Positions 17,711-26,434 of a stretch of DNA of 64,000 nucleotides are shown here, piece by piece. Numbering within the stretch: position 1 is the first letter of the stretch; each line of letters starts with the position of its first letter. The position numbers and the translations under genes are program-made. Source of the stretch: Actinomycetota bacterium (GTDB taxonomy: Bacteria > Actinomycetota > Geothermincolia > Geothermincolales > RBG-13-55-18); contig JBFLWJ010000003.1 of assembly GCA_040757835.1 (NCBI GenBank), positions 263,240-327,239 of the forward strand. Direction: 5' to 3'. Below the pieces are notes generated by a model, which did no database searches, was not told the origin of the DNA, and saw only the letters and a list, made by a program, of their open reading frames with translations.

Positions 17711-17739
17711 ATATTATGCCCCTCAAGCTCCGTTTTCAA
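17711..17739 (-). promoter_or_regulatory. Predicted promoter of spoVG
   Basis: On the minus strand TTGAAA (17734-17739), a 17-base spacer and TAATAT (17711-17716) lie upstream of spoVG; CATAAT with a shorter 15-base spacer is an alternative -10. The leader would be about 55 bases. The remaining gene-free stretch up to 18038 holds an inverted repeat GGGACGGC (17840-17847) / GCCGTCCC (17873-17880) and, before the rubrerythrin gene, TTGAAG and TAGAAT with a short 15-base spacing. Confidence 0.55.
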
Positions 17740-18038
17740 GCCGTTTGTCTGGTTTGCTAAACGTTTTCTGTAAACTATGTTCGCCGCGGGGGTTTAAATA
17801 GTGGCCTACACCCTTGCGGCGCGGCGGCGGGCCCGGCCCGGGACGGCTTCCCGCGCAGCGGAACGGCCTCCCGCCGTCCCGCCGGGGTCCGCTCCGGGAC
17901 GATCTGGAACATGTTGAAGTGGCGGCGAACGTGGTAGAATCCACTCTGCCAGCAGAACGGCCACTGCGGCCCGGCGCCGCCCGGACCCGGGGGCTCAGTG
18001 TGTATGAGACCGCATGGAAGGACGGAAAGGAGAGTGTG

Positions 18039-18614
18039 ATGGCAGGATTGAAAGGGGCCGCGACCGAGAAGAACCTGCTGACCGCCTTTGCCGGGGAGTC
18101 GCAGGCCAGGAACAGGTACAGCTTCTACGCCAGCAAGGCCAAGAAGGAAGGGTTTGTCCAGATCTCGCTGGCCTTCGAGGAGACCGCCAGCCAGGAGAAG
18201 GAGCATGCCAAGCGCCTCTTCAAGTTCCTCGAGGGAGGCGACGTGGAGGTGCGGGCGGCATTCCCCGCGGGCGTCATCGGGACCACCGCCGAGAACCTCA
18301 AGGCGGCGGCGGCCGGGGAGAACTACGAATGGACCGAGATGTACCCGGACTTCGCCAAGGTGGCGCGCGAGGAAGGCCTGGAGGAGGTCGCGAAGGTCTT
18401 CGAATCCATCGCGGTGGCCGAGAAACAGCACGAGAAACGCTACCTCGGGATGCTTGCGAATGTCGAGAACGGGACCGTCTTCAAGAAGGACAAGCCCGTC
18501 GTGTGGCGCTGCCTGAACTGCGGCTATCTCCATGAGGGCACCGAGGCTCTCGAGGAATGCCCGGCCTGCGCCCACCCGCGGGACCATTTCGAGCTGCTCT
18601 CGGAGAACTGGTAG
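18039..18614 (+). CDS. Rubrerythrin
   Basis: A 191-residue rubrerythrin, a cytoplasmic peroxide reductase of anaerobes. The ferritin-like domain supplies diiron ligands in AFAGESQARNRYSFYA, EETASQEKEHAKRL and ESIAVAEKQHEKRY. The C-terminal rubredoxin-like domain has two Cys pairs, WRCLNCGYLHEG and CPACAHP, for one iron. The ATG at 18039 has the ribosome site AAAGGAGA. It stands alone between divergent spoVG and convergent ispE. Its presence argues for an anaerobic or oxygen-sensitive lifestyle. Confidence 0.96.
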   Translation: MAGLKGAATEKNLLTAFAGESQARNRYSFYASKAKKEGFVQISLAFEETASQEKEHAKRLFKFLEGGDVEVRAAFPAGVIGTTAENLKAAAAGENYEWTEMYPDFAKVAREEGLEEVAKVFESIAVAEKQHEKRYLGMLANVENGTVFKKDKPVVWRCLNCGYLHEGTEALEECPACAHPRDHFELLSENW

Positions 18615-18639
18615 CGCTTCACGGCTTGGGTGAGGCCAG

Positions 18640-19527
18640 TCAGCCCGCGCGGCTGACGCCGGAGGGGCGGAACCTGGTGCTGATAACCATGGGGGCGTAC
18701 CTTCTCATCTCCGCCTCCAGGTCCGCCAGCCGTCCCTCGCCGGCGGGCAAGATGAAAACGGTGGGGCCGCTGCCGCTCACCAGGGCCCCGGCCGCACCCG
18801 CCCGCTCCGCCGCCCGCAGCAGCGATCCCACCTCCGGCATGAGCCCGCAGGCCGCGGGCTGCAGCGAGTTGTGCAGGAGGGAAGCGATGGCTCCGGCGTC
18901 GCCGCGGTGCAGCGCCGTGATGAGGTCCGCGGGACCGGGGACTGGCGGGTCTTCCCCACCCACTTCGTCGAAACGCCGGTAGACCTCGGCCGTGGAAAGT
19001 CCCCTGCCCGGGTTGGCCAACAGCACCGGCAGGGGCGGGGCCTGGGGAAGCGCGGTTATGCGCTCGCCCCTCCCCTCCCCTAGGGCGGTCCCCCCCACCA
19101 GGAAGAAGGGGACGTCCATACCCAGGGTCGAGGCCACCTGTAGCAGCTCCTCCCTGCCCAAGGCCTCGCCTGCGATGAAATTGAGCACGCGCAGCACCGC
19201 CGCCGCGTCCGAGCTCCCGCCACCCAGGCCGGCCGCCTGCGGGATGGCCTTGGTGAGGGCGATCCTGATGCCCATGCGCAGCCCCGTCGCGGCCAGGAAG
19301 GCGGCGGCGGCGCGGAGGCAGAGGTTGTCCTCCCCCGGGGGGGCGTCGCCTTCCACCTCCAGGTGCAGGCCCGACCCGCCGTCGGTCACCTCCACGGCCA
19401 GCAGGTCGCAGACCTCCACCGTTTGCAGCACCGTGCGTACGGGATGGTAGCCGTCCGGGCGCGCGGGGCCCACCTCGAGGTAGAGGTTGATCTTGGCCGG
19501 TGCCTCTATGACCACCCTGCTGCGCAC
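18640..19527 (-). CDS. ispE: 4-diphosphocytidyl-2-C-methyl-D-erythritol kinase
   Basis: A 295-residue GHMP kinase of the MEP isoprenoid pathway that phosphorylates CDP-methylerythritol with ATP. Motifs are the N-terminal EAPAKINLYLEVG and DGYHPVRTVLQTV, the glycine-rich ATP loop AAGLGGGSSDAAAVLR near residue 100, and the C-terminal GALVSGSGPTVF. The GTG at 19527 is taken because GAGGAGGAAGG precedes it; the open frame extends far upstream without a plausible start. It is convergent with rubrerythrin and divergent from rsmA. Confidence 0.95.
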   Translation of the reverse strand: MRSRVVIEAPAKINLYLEVGPARPDGYHPVRTVLQTVEVCDLLAVEVTDGGSGLHLEVEGDAPPGEDNLCLRAAAAFLAATGLRMGIRIALTKAIPQAAGLGGGSSDAAAVLRVLNFIAGEALGREELLQVASTLGMDVPFFLVGGTALGEGRGERITALPQAPPLPVLLANPGRGLSTAEVYRRFDEVGGEDPPVPGPADLITALHRGDAGAIASLLHNSLQPAACGLMPEVGSLLRAAERAGAAGALVSGSGPTVFILPAGEGRLADLEAEMRRYAPMVISTRFRPSGVSRAG

Positions 19528-19606
19528 CCTTCCTCCTCTCCGCGACCACTTCCGCCTCCATCTTACCAGCCCACGGCACGCTTGGGTCGAGGCCGAGGAG
19601 AGGCCG

Positions 19607-19635
19607 GGCCGATTTCCGGGCGTGACCCCTCGGCC
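19607..19635. repeat. 29-base dispersed repeat, copy 1 (GGCCGA...TCGGCC)
   Basis: This 29-base segment between ispE and rsmA begins GGCCGATTTCCGGGCGTGAC and ends CCCTCGGCC, so its ends are complementary. A copy with a single base difference lies at 54412-54440. The flanking bases are unrelated, which points to a small dispersed palindromic element. Confidence 0.6.
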
Positions 19636-19717
19636 TTGATCCGTAAAAGCATGGCCCGGTGCGGCATAATAGAGATGAACCGGTTGTATCAGCCGATAGC
19701 CTTGCGGGAGATTCGTT

Positions 19718-20560
19718 ATGGGTGAACTTGCCAGGCCAAGCGTGGTGGCGGAGATCCTGGAGCGACACGGGCTGCGCCTCACACGCGCCCTGGGCCAGCA
19801 CTTCCTGGTGGACGGCAACGTCCTCGCCCGCCTGGTGGACGCCGCCGCTCTCAACGAAAGGGACACGGTGCTGGAGATAGGTCCCGGCATCGGTACCCTC
19901 ACCGAGGAACTGTGCGCCCGCGCCGGCCGGGTGGTGGCGGTTGAGATGGACAGGCGCCTCCTCTCCGTCCTGGACGAGACCCTCGGTCCCCGGACCAACC
20001 TGGAGGTGGTCGCGGGAGACGCCATGCACGTGGACCTGCCCGGCCTGTTCGCCGCCGGCGAGCCCGTGAAAGTGGTCTCCAACCTGCCCTACAACGTCGC
20101 CACCCCGCTCATCCTGCGCCTGCTGCGTGAACTCCCCCAGGCCACCGGCATGGTGGTCACGGTGCAGCGCGAACTCGCGGAGCGTTACATCGCGCAGCCC
20201 GGCCGCCCCGCCTACGGCGGCGTGTCGGTGAAGATGCGGCTGCTCGGCGAGGTGCGGCGACTGGCCTGGGTCCCCCCCACCGTGTTTCTCCCCCCGCCGC
20301 GGGTGGAATCGGCGGTGCTGCGAATCGACAGAAGAGGCGGGGAGGCTTCCCGGGTGGATATCGACTCCTTCTTCCGCTTCGTGGACGCCGCCTTCTCCGC
20401 CCGCAGGAAGATGCTGGTAAACTCGCTCGGCGGCGGGCGCACCCCCTATTGCGCGCGCGCCTCCGTCGCGGGGGCGCTGCTGGACGCGGGCCTGCCGCCG
20501 GGCACCCGGGCGGAGGAGCTCTCCTGCGAGCAGCTCCTGGAGATGTTCCGCCGGCTGTGA
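19718..20560 (+). CDS. rsmA: 16S rRNA dimethyladenosine transferase
   Basis: A 280-residue KsgA/RsmA that dimethylates two adjacent adenines in the 3' terminal helix of 16S rRNA. It shows TRALGQHFLVDGNVLARLV, the SAM-binding loop VLEIGPGIGTLTEELC, AVEMDRRL, GDAMHVDLP and the catalytic motif NLPYNVATPLI near residue 122. The ribosome site CGGGAG lies upstream of the ATG. A CATAAT at 19665-19670 is a possible -10 element without a clear -35. Confidence 0.96.
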   Translation: MGELARPSVVAEILERHGLRLTRALGQHFLVDGNVLARLVDAAALNERDTVLEIGPGIGTLTEELCARAGRVVAVEMDRRLLSVLDETLGPRTNLEVVAGDAMHVDLPGLFAAGEPVKVVSNLPYNVATPLILRLLRELPQATGMVVTVQRELAERYIAQPGRPAYGGVSVKMRLLGEVRRLAWVPPTVFLPPPRVESAVLRIDRRGGEASRVDIDSFFRFVDAAFSARRKMLVNSLGGGRTPYCARASVAGALLDAGLPPGTRAEELSCEQLLEMFRRL

Positions 20561-20641
20561 GCGGGCAAGCCCGGGCCAAGGGCGGTTCGTGCCCGGCGCG
20601 CCATCAAGCCACGGGTGACCGGTCGCTGACCGGGCATGAGT

Positions 20642-20666
20642 AAGGGCGGGAACGGCGCCCGCCCTT
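20642..20666. terminator. Stem-loop between convergent rsmA and abrB-like gene
   Basis: A perfect 9-base-pair stem (AAGGGCGGG / CCCGCCCTT) with a 7-base loop lies between the ends of two convergent genes. There is no T-run on either side, so it may stabilise 3' ends or assist termination rather than be a classical terminator. Confidence 0.5.
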
Positions 20667-20741
20667 CAGGTATCGATGCGGAACGGAACCCTTACCCCCC
20701 TGTCCCGATCCGTCCCGGCTCGTGTCGTTTTCCTCTCGAGG

Positions 20742-20984
20742 CTACTTGCGCTTGATCTCGTTGATGCACTTCTGGCAGATGCGGCTGCCCTTGACCGTCT
20801 TTATCTTGTCGGGGTTGTTGCATATGATGCACCCCGGCTGATACTTCATCAGCACGATCTTCTCGCCGTCGACGAATATCTCTATGGGGTCGCGCTCCTT
20901 GATGTCCAGAGTGCGGCGCAGCTCCATGGGGATGACTATCCGTCCGAGCTCGTCGATTTTCCTTACGATTCCGGTCGCTTTCAT
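20742..20984 (-). CDS. AbrB-like transcription factor with C-terminal zinc ribbon
   Basis: An 80-residue protein. Residues 1-47 are a SpoVT/AbrB swapped-hairpin DNA-binding domain (KATGIVRKIDELGRIVIPME, RRTLDIKERDPIEIFVDGE). Residues about 52-75 carry two cysteine pairs, CIICN and CQKC, likely binding one zinc. This resembles Bacillus AbrB-type transition-state regulators but ends in a zinc ribbon instead of the usual C-terminal multimerisation region. It is divergent from metG with overlapping promoters, so it may control itself and metG. The ribosome site AAAGGG precedes the ATG. Confidence 0.9.
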   Translation of the reverse strand: MKATGIVRKIDELGRIVIPMELRRTLDIKERDPIEIFVDGEKIVLMKYQPGCIICNNPDKIKTVKGSRICQKCINEIKRK

Positions 20985-21047
20985 GTGTAGCCCACCCTTT
21001 CTGGTTTGTCGGCCCGGTCTTATCTGTCCCGAAGCCTCTCGTTCTCC

Positions 21048-21107
21048 TTGACAATGCAGGGATATTCCAGGGATATAATTATATGTACATCGCGCGAAGG
21101 GTGTCAA
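21048..21107. promoter_or_regulatory. Overlapping divergent promoters of the abrB-like gene and metG
   Basis: On the minus strand TTGACA (21102-21107), an 18-base spacer and TATAAT (21078-21083) form a consensus promoter for the abrB-like gene. On the plus strand TTGACA (21048-21053) and TATAAT (21074-21079) are separated by 20 bases, longer than ideal, and point to metG. The two -10 hexamers share the palindrome TATAATTATA. AT-rich sequence around it would suit AbrB binding and autoregulation, which is an inference. Confidence 0.7.
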
Positions 21108-21144
21108 TAATATTCCTGTAATATTTTTACATGGAAAGGAAAAA

Positions 21145-22689
21145 ATGGACAAAGCCTACTACGTGACCACGCCCATATATTACGTCAACGACCTGCCCCA
21201 TATCGGCACCGCCTACACCACCGTGGTGGCCGACACCCTGGCGCGCTACCACCGCCTCAAGGGCGAGCGCGTATTCTTCCTCACCGGCGTCGACGAGCAC
21301 GGCCAGCACGTGGCGCGCGCCGCGGAGCGCAACAACGTCACCCCCCAGGAGTGGGCCGACCGTATGGTGACCCATTTCACCGAGGTGTGGGAGAGACTGA
21401 ACATCAGCAACGATTTCTTCATCCGCACCACCTCGCCCCGTCACGCCGCGGTGGCGCGAAAGTTCATCCAGGACCTCTACGACAAGGGCGACATCTACCT
21501 CGACACCTACGAGGGCTGGTACTGCGTGCCCGACGAGTCCTTCTGGCTCCCCTCGCAACTGGAGGGCGGCAAGTGCCCCCAGTGCGGGCGCGAGGTGGAG
21601 ATGGTGCAGGAGGACAACTATTTCTTCCGCCTCTCCGCCTATGCCGGGCGCCTGCTCGAGCACATCGAGGCCAACCCGGACTTCGTGCAGCCGGAGATGC
21701 GCCGTAACGAGGTGACCAGCTTCATCAAGCAGGGGCTCACCGACCAGAGCATCAGCCGCAAGACCCTCACCTGGGGCATCCCGCTCCCCTTCGACGAGGA
21801 CCAGGTGATGTACGTGTGGTTCGACGCCCTGCTCAACTACGTCAGCGCCATCGACTACGGCATCGACGAGGCGCGCTTCGGCGGCACCTGGCCCGCCGAC
21901 GTCCACCTCATCGGTAAGGAGATCCTGCGCTTCCACGCCATCATCTGGCCGGCCATGCTCATGGCCGCCGGCCTCCCCCTCCCCCGCCAGGTCTTCGCCC
22001 ACGGCTGGCTCACGGTGGAGGGCGAGAAGATGTCCAAATCCAAGGGCAACGCCATCAGCCCCTTCGAGCTCATCGACGAGTACGGCGTCGACGCTTACCG
22101 TTATTACTTCCTGCGCGAGTTCTCCTTCGGGTATGACGGCAACTTCTCGCGCGAGAACATGACCGGGCGATACAACTCCGACCTCGCCAACGCGCTGGGG
22201 AACATGGTCAGCCGGGTGTTGGCCATGGTCGAGCGCTACCGCGGCGGCGTGGTGCCCGAGGCCCAACCGGGAGACGGGGCAGACGTGGATGTGCGCCTCA
22301 AGGAGGCGGCGGAGCGGGTCTTCTCAGAGGTGGATGATCAGATGCGGAAACTGGCCTTCAACGAGGCCCTGCAGGCCGCCTGGAATTACCTGGGAGCCGT
22401 CAACCGCTACGTGGACGAGACCGCCGCCTGGGACCTGGCCAAGGACCCCGCCCTGGCAGGGCGCCTGGACACCGTGCTCTACAACGCGGTGGAGGCGGTG
22501 CGCCTCACCGCGCTGCTGGTCCTGCCGTCCATGCCCGCGACGGGAGAGGGCATCTGGAAGCGCCTGGGCTTTACGGACTCCGTCCACCTGCACCACCTTC
22601 CCGCCGCTGGCGCGTGGGGGCTCTTCCCCGCCGGGCAGAAGGTGGCCAAGGGCGAGGCCCTCTTCCCCCGCATCGAGACGAAGAAGTGA
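21145..22689 (+). CDS. metG: Methionyl-tRNA synthetase
   Basis: A 514-residue class I synthetase charging tRNA-Met. The HIGH-type signature is in YYVNDLPHIGTAYTT (residues 9-23) and KMSKS is near residue 295 (GEKMSKSKGNAISPFE). The connective peptide has a single zinc-type pair CPQC near residue 145, followed by the alpha-helical anticodon domain. It lacks the C-terminal tRNA-binding dimerisation extension found in some MetG proteins. The ribosome site GGAAAGGA precedes the ATG. tatD starts at its stop codon. Confidence 0.97.
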   Translation: MDKAYYVTTPIYYVNDLPHIGTAYTTVVADTLARYHRLKGERVFFLTGVDEHGQHVARAAERNNVTPQEWADRMVTHFTEVWERLNISNDFFIRTTSPRHAAVARKFIQDLYDKGDIYLDTYEGWYCVPDESFWLPSQLEGGKCPQCGREVEMVQEDNYFFRLSAYAGRLLEHIEANPDFVQPEMRRNEVTSFIKQGLTDQSISRKTLTWGIPLPFDEDQVMYVWFDALLNYVSAIDYGIDEARFGGTWPADVHLIGKEILRFHAIIWPAMLMAAGLPLPRQVFAHGWLTVEGEKMSKSKGNAISPFELIDEYGVDAYRYYFLREFSFGYDGNFSRENMTGRYNSDLANALGNMVSRVLAMVERYRGGVVPEAQPGDGADVDVRLKEAAERVFSEVDDQMRKLAFNEALQAAWNYLGAVNRYVDETAAWDLAKDPALAGRLDTVLYNAVEAVRLTALLVLPSMPATGEGIWKRLGFTDSVHLHHLPAAGAWGLFPAGQKVAKGEALFPRIETKK

Positions 22690-23447
22690 GGCCCTTGGAC
22701 CTCATCGACACCCACGCCCACCTCGACCTCCTGGAGGGCGACCTGGCACAGGTCCTGCGACGGGCGGAGGACGCCGGCGTCACGGGCGTGGTCACCATCG
22801 GCATCGACGTGAAGTCCAGCCGCCGCGCCGTAGAGCTGGCGCACGCCTTCCCCCAGGTGCGGGCGGTGGTGGGCATGCACCCCCACGACGCCGCCGACCT
22901 CGACGCGGCGGCCCTGCGCGAGCTGCGCCGCCTGGCCGGAGATGCGCGCGTGGTGGGCATCGGCGAGACCGGCCTCGACTTCTACCGCAACCTCTCGCCC
23001 CGCTACGAGCAGGAGCGGGCCTTCCGTTCCCTGCTGGACCTGGCGCGCGAGACGTCCCTGCCGGTGGTGGTGCACGACCGCGAGGCCCATGCCGACGCCC
23101 TGCGCATCCTCGGCGAGTACGTGCCCTTCGACGGCCGCCTGGTCATGCACTGCTTCTCCGGCGACCTGGAGATGGCCCGCGCCGTCCTGGACATGGGGGG
23201 GTACGTCTCGGTGGCCGGGCCGGTCACCTTCCATAATGCCCGCAAGCTGCAAGACGTCGTGCGCGAGCTTCCCCTCGAGCGCCTGCTCATCGAGACCGAC
23301 TGCCCCTTCCTCTCGCCCCACCCCTTCCGCGGCAAGCCCAACTCGCCCGAGCGGCTGGTGCTCATCGCGGAGAAGGTGGCCGAGCTGAAGGGGATCAGCG
23401 CAGAGGAACTTCATCTCCCCGACCCGTTCCCCCTGCGCGCGGGCTGA
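22686..23447 (+). CDS. TatD family metal-dependent hydrolase
   Basis: A 253-residue TatD/YabD-type TIM-barrel hydrolase, family members of which are DNases or tRNA-processing nucleases. Metal ligands are seen in IDTHAHLDLL, GIGETGLDFYRN, VVVHDREAH, VMHCFSGDLE and IETDCPFLSPHPFRG. The GTG at 22686 overlaps the metG stop as GTGA, so translation is coupled. metG followed by tatD is a conserved pair in Bacillus and many other bacteria. Confidence 0.95.
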   Translation: MRPLDLIDTHAHLDLLEGDLAQVLRRAEDAGVTGVVTIGIDVKSSRRAVELAHAFPQVRAVVGMHPHDAADLDAAALRELRRLAGDARVVGIGETGLDFYRNLSPRYEQERAFRSLLDLARETSLPVVVHDREAHADALRILGEYVPFDGRLVMHCFSGDLEMARAVLDMGGYVSVAGPVTFHNARKLQDVVRELPLERLLIETDCPFLSPHPFRGKPNSPERLVLIAEKVAELKGISAEELHLPDPFPLRAG

Positions 23448-23455
23448 ACCCCTGC

Positions 23456-23535
23456 TCACTGCCAAGCGACCGGGTGCCCCTCGCCAACCTCGTACGGGCT
23501 GCCGCCGCTCGTATCAAGCAGGGTGGCCTTCGCGT
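23456..23535 (-). pseudogene. Decayed duplicate of the C-terminus of the DUF2330 gene
   Basis: On the minus strand this stretch reads LDTSGGSPYEVGEGHPVAWQ followed by a stop, against LDTSDGSLYEAGKGYPIAWQ and a stop at the true end of the upstream gene. The distance of 80 bases between the two stops is not a multiple of three, so this is a separate frame and not an extension. It is the last trace of a tandem copy or of a homologous gene that was deleted. Confidence 0.8.
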
Positions 23536-25518
23536 CTATTGCCAGGCGATCGGATACCCTTTCCCCGCCTCGTACAGGCTGCCGTCGCTTGTATCCAAGA
23601 CGAAGACCACCTCACCGGCATCGTTATCCGGATACCCAAAAAGCAGGAGGAAGCTGCTGGCGTCCGTAGCGTCGCGAAAAGAGGAGTCCAGATAGTGCCT
23701 CTTCAGGGGTTCCCCGCTCGCACGCATGCTTCTGTAATCGATTACCAGCGGTTGTCCCCTGAAGGCTGCGTTTTCTTCCAGTACGGGGATGAACCCGATA
23801 TATTGATTGGGGGTTTCCTCAGAGTCTGAAAAGATCCCGGCGAGCAGTGGTTCACCCTCAGCCGAGAGGACGATCTCGCCTTCCGACATGTAGTAAACAT
23901 GGGTGATGGAGCGCACCAGCTCCAGGGAGGGAAAAGCGTACTCCCTTGTCTCTGTCTTTCTGGCGGGAACCTCCGTTGCCGCCACGACCCACATAGTCCC
24001 ACCGCTTGTGGAGAGGCGAGCGTCGATGATGTATCCTCTGCCGATTTCCATTTCGTAGAACTCGCCGCTTGCGCTCTCCTCCACCCTGAGGTGAGTAGGC
24101 CGGAGAACCTCGCCCTGCAGTCTTTCGCGGATGCTCCATGTCCACTTGCCTTCCGCGTCCAGTTCTCCTTTGGGAAAAACGATATCGGAGCCCGGTTCGA
24201 GGTCCGTATAATAACCCGGTTGTGAGCCTTCCATCATCCAGGCCGCATCCTCGCTTAACCCCGTTATCTCGATTCGCCCGTCCGGATGGATCAACTTCGA
24301 CCAGCTACCGTCTACGACCAGGATGTCGTCCTGCCATGGCCATTTCACGTGCGGAGCGGCTTCTACAGCGTTCCCATCCGACCGGACCCAGATCCCCAGC
24401 GGGAGCAGGACCGCCGAACTTACAAGGAGGGTGATGGTGAACACGGCTGCCATTTTTCCCAGCTGATTGCTCCCGTCTTCACGAGCAAAGCGGTAGGTGA
24501 TTCCCGCAACCAACGCCATTGCCAGGGAGATGAGCAAAAACGCCCACCATGGAAGGTGATCGCCGCCCTGCGAGGCCGCCGCGAGGCCGGGCCACTGCTC
24601 CAGGAGGGAGGCATCGAGAGGCGAGAGGTAGAGGTCCTCCATTTCGTCTGGGGAAAAAGTAGCGCGCAGCTTGGTGATACAGCAGCCTCCGCTTGCTCCC
24701 ATCTCCCCCGCCAGCTCGCTGAACTCTCCGAGCACCCCGATCTGGCCCGGCTGCCACCTCTCCGCGTACTCCAGCTCCAGGCTCGCATGCCCGTAGGCTT
24801 GCGGGCCCAGCACGTACAGGAGCACCTCCGTAAGTCCAGGGTTGAGAGAGGATATGCGCAGGGGATAGACCGGCACAGGGGCGTTGAAGGTGAAGCGCAG
24901 GGGGTCGACGATCCCCTGTGAGAGCTCACGGTCGGTGTTGCCTTGCCAGAACTCATCTTCCATGTCGCCTGACCCCTGGTCTGCGGCTGAAGGGTTGATG
25001 CGCATGGCGGTGAAGCACCAGCCGCGCTCGATGTAATCCGCCAGTATACCCTCGGCCTCAGCCTCATATACGAATCCTCTCTCCTCCAGCCAGGATACGA
25101 GTTCGCCGGCGTCGCCCGCGCGCACCACGGTGAGGTCGAAGGCGCCCACCGTGAGTTCATCTATCACTTCCACCCCCGCGCCCAGCTGTTCCGAACCCCC
25201 GTAGGAATCCTTCATATAGTCGGCGGACGTCGGGGTGAGCGTGCTCATCAGCTGGAAAAGGGCTATGCTCGATTCCTCGATGACCGGGGGCTCCGGGGTG
25301 GGGACGAGCCAGGCAAAATCCTCAGTTGCCCCATCGTAGCGCACGGAGAGCACGAGTTCTTCCGTGCCTTCATGGAAAAATATGACGGCTTTCTGCTCCG
25401 GCTCCGAGATATCGCTTCCCTCCGGCCCGAAAAAGCCGCCGTCCGCATAAGCGGGGGCGGCGAAGAGGAATGACATGACGAAGATAATGACTGTTATGCC
25501 CAGGATTCTCTTGCCCAT
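23536..25518 (-). CDS. DUF2330 family exported membrane protein
   Basis: A 660-residue protein with a signal peptide (RILGITVIIFVMSFLFAAPA) and the DUF2330 N-terminal pattern GGFFGPEGSDISEPEQKAVI, FFHEGTEELVLSVRYDG and FAWLVPTPEPPVIEES. Near residues 330-390 are two hydrophobic segments (LPWWAFLLISLAMALVAGIT and MAAVFTITLLVSSAVLLPLG), followed by a further soluble region of about 270 residues. The family has no established function. The ATG at 25518 is preceded by GGGGGG with a 7-base spacer. Its 3' end is followed by a decayed copy of its own C-terminus. Confidence 0.87.
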   Translation of the reverse strand: MGKRILGITVIIFVMSFLFAAPAYADGGFFGPEGSDISEPEQKAVIFFHEGTEELVLSVRYDGATEDFAWLVPTPEPPVIEESSIALFQLMSTLTPTSADYMKDSYGGSEQLGAGVEVIDELTVGAFDLTVVRAGDAGELVSWLEERGFVYEAEAEGILADYIERGWCFTAMRINPSAADQGSGDMEDEFWQGNTDRELSQGIVDPLRFTFNAPVPVYPLRISSLNPGLTEVLLYVLGPQAYGHASLELEYAERWQPGQIGVLGEFSELAGEMGASGGCCITKLRATFSPDEMEDLYLSPLDASLLEQWPGLAAASQGGDHLPWWAFLLISLAMALVAGITYRFAREDGSNQLGKMAAVFTITLLVSSAVLLPLGIWVRSDGNAVEAAPHVKWPWQDDILVVDGSWSKLIHPDGRIEITGLSEDAAWMMEGSQPGYYTDLEPGSDIVFPKGELDAEGKWTWSIRERLQGEVLRPTHLRVEESASGEFYEMEIGRGYIIDARLSTSGGTMWVVAATEVPARKTETREYAFPSLELVRSITHVYYMSEGEIVLSAEGEPLLAGIFSDSEETPNQYIGFIPVLEENAAFRGQPLVIDYRSMRASGEPLKRHYLDSSFRDATDASSFLLLFGYPDNDAGEVVFVLDTSDGSLYEAGKGYPIAWQ

Positions 25519-25646
25519 TTTCAAACCCCCCTATAAGCCCGCATTCAAATCCGCCTGACCATACCACGCCCCTATTTTATTGACGCCGTATGGTACGATC
25601 CGGGTTCCAGGCAGGGATAGGGATGTGCGCTGCCCGCCCCCAACTT

Positions 25647-26389
25647 TCACGCTACCGCGCCGAAGAAGAGGATGCCCAGGGGCAAGCCGGCGGAGATGCC
25701 CGCGATCTGCGGCCACAGGCTGCGCCGGTTCTCCTTCACCGCCGTGAGCAGTTCCCTGCCGGTGGTCTTCCTGGCGACCAGGTAGAGCGGCAAGCCGCCC
25801 ATGAGGACGAAGACCACGCCGCAGACGATCCAGCCCCACGCCAGCCCCTCGCCGGTGAAGAAACCGTATTCGAGGAAGTTCCATCCCAGGGAGAGAAATA
25901 TGGCCGGCCAGAAGAAGAGCGCCACCAGGCTTACCGCGCCGTCCCCCCCGGAGAGAGCGCCCCTGCCGGAGAAGGGAGAGGAAGCGGAGCCCGCCATGCC
26001 CCTCATCAGAGAGAACATGCCCATGCTCGCGAAGACGATGATTATCATCCCGATGATGGAGACGGGGAATATCCACCAGTAATCCGGCGCGGGGTGGGCG
26101 ATCTCGTAGGGCCCTCCCCTCGCCACCATGCCGCCCTCGTCCAGCACGCCGCGCATGGCCAGGAAGAGGAGGTGAGGAGGAAGGTGAAGCCCAGGGGCAG
26201 CAGGACCATCCACGCCCACTGCCCCGGTGTGGCTTTGCTCTCACCGGCATCGCGGGCTTCGTCCGGTTCCGTGTCCGCGAAGTCCGTGTACTCGGCATCT
26301 TCGCTGCCGCCATTCTCCTCCGGCGGTGGGCCCTCCCCGCCGGGCGCGGGCGGTCCCGAATGCATCCAGGTGGGGTCGGTGGGATCCAT
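25647..26389 (-). pseudogene. Membrane protein gene with an internal frameshift, or a sequencing error
   Basis: The N-terminal part, from an ATG at 26389 (MDPTDPTWMHSGPPAPGG), is a proline- and acid-rich cytoplasmic segment of about 60 residues leading into the hydrophobic WAWMVLLPLGFTFLLT. The rest of the protein continues in another frame from about 26172 (LLFLAMRGVLDEGG), with three more hydrophobic segments (WIFPVSIIGMIIIVFASMGM, SLVALFFWPAIFLSLGW, WIVCGVVFVLMGGLPLYLV). Both halves look protein-coding, and one missing base in a CTC-rich run inside the first membrane helix would join them into about 247 residues. No family was recognised. It lies between rsmI and the DUF2330 gene on the same strand. 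Confidence 0.75.
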
Positions 26390-26434
26390 CGTCCCTCTAT
26401 CCTTCCTTTCGGCGGAGTGGTTTGCGCGCTCTCC

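Noticed and set aside
21048-21079. Plus-strand TTGACA/TATAAT pair as a strong metG promoter
   Set aside because: The 20-base spacing is beyond the normal 16-18, so it is only listed as a weak possibility within the divergent promoter region.
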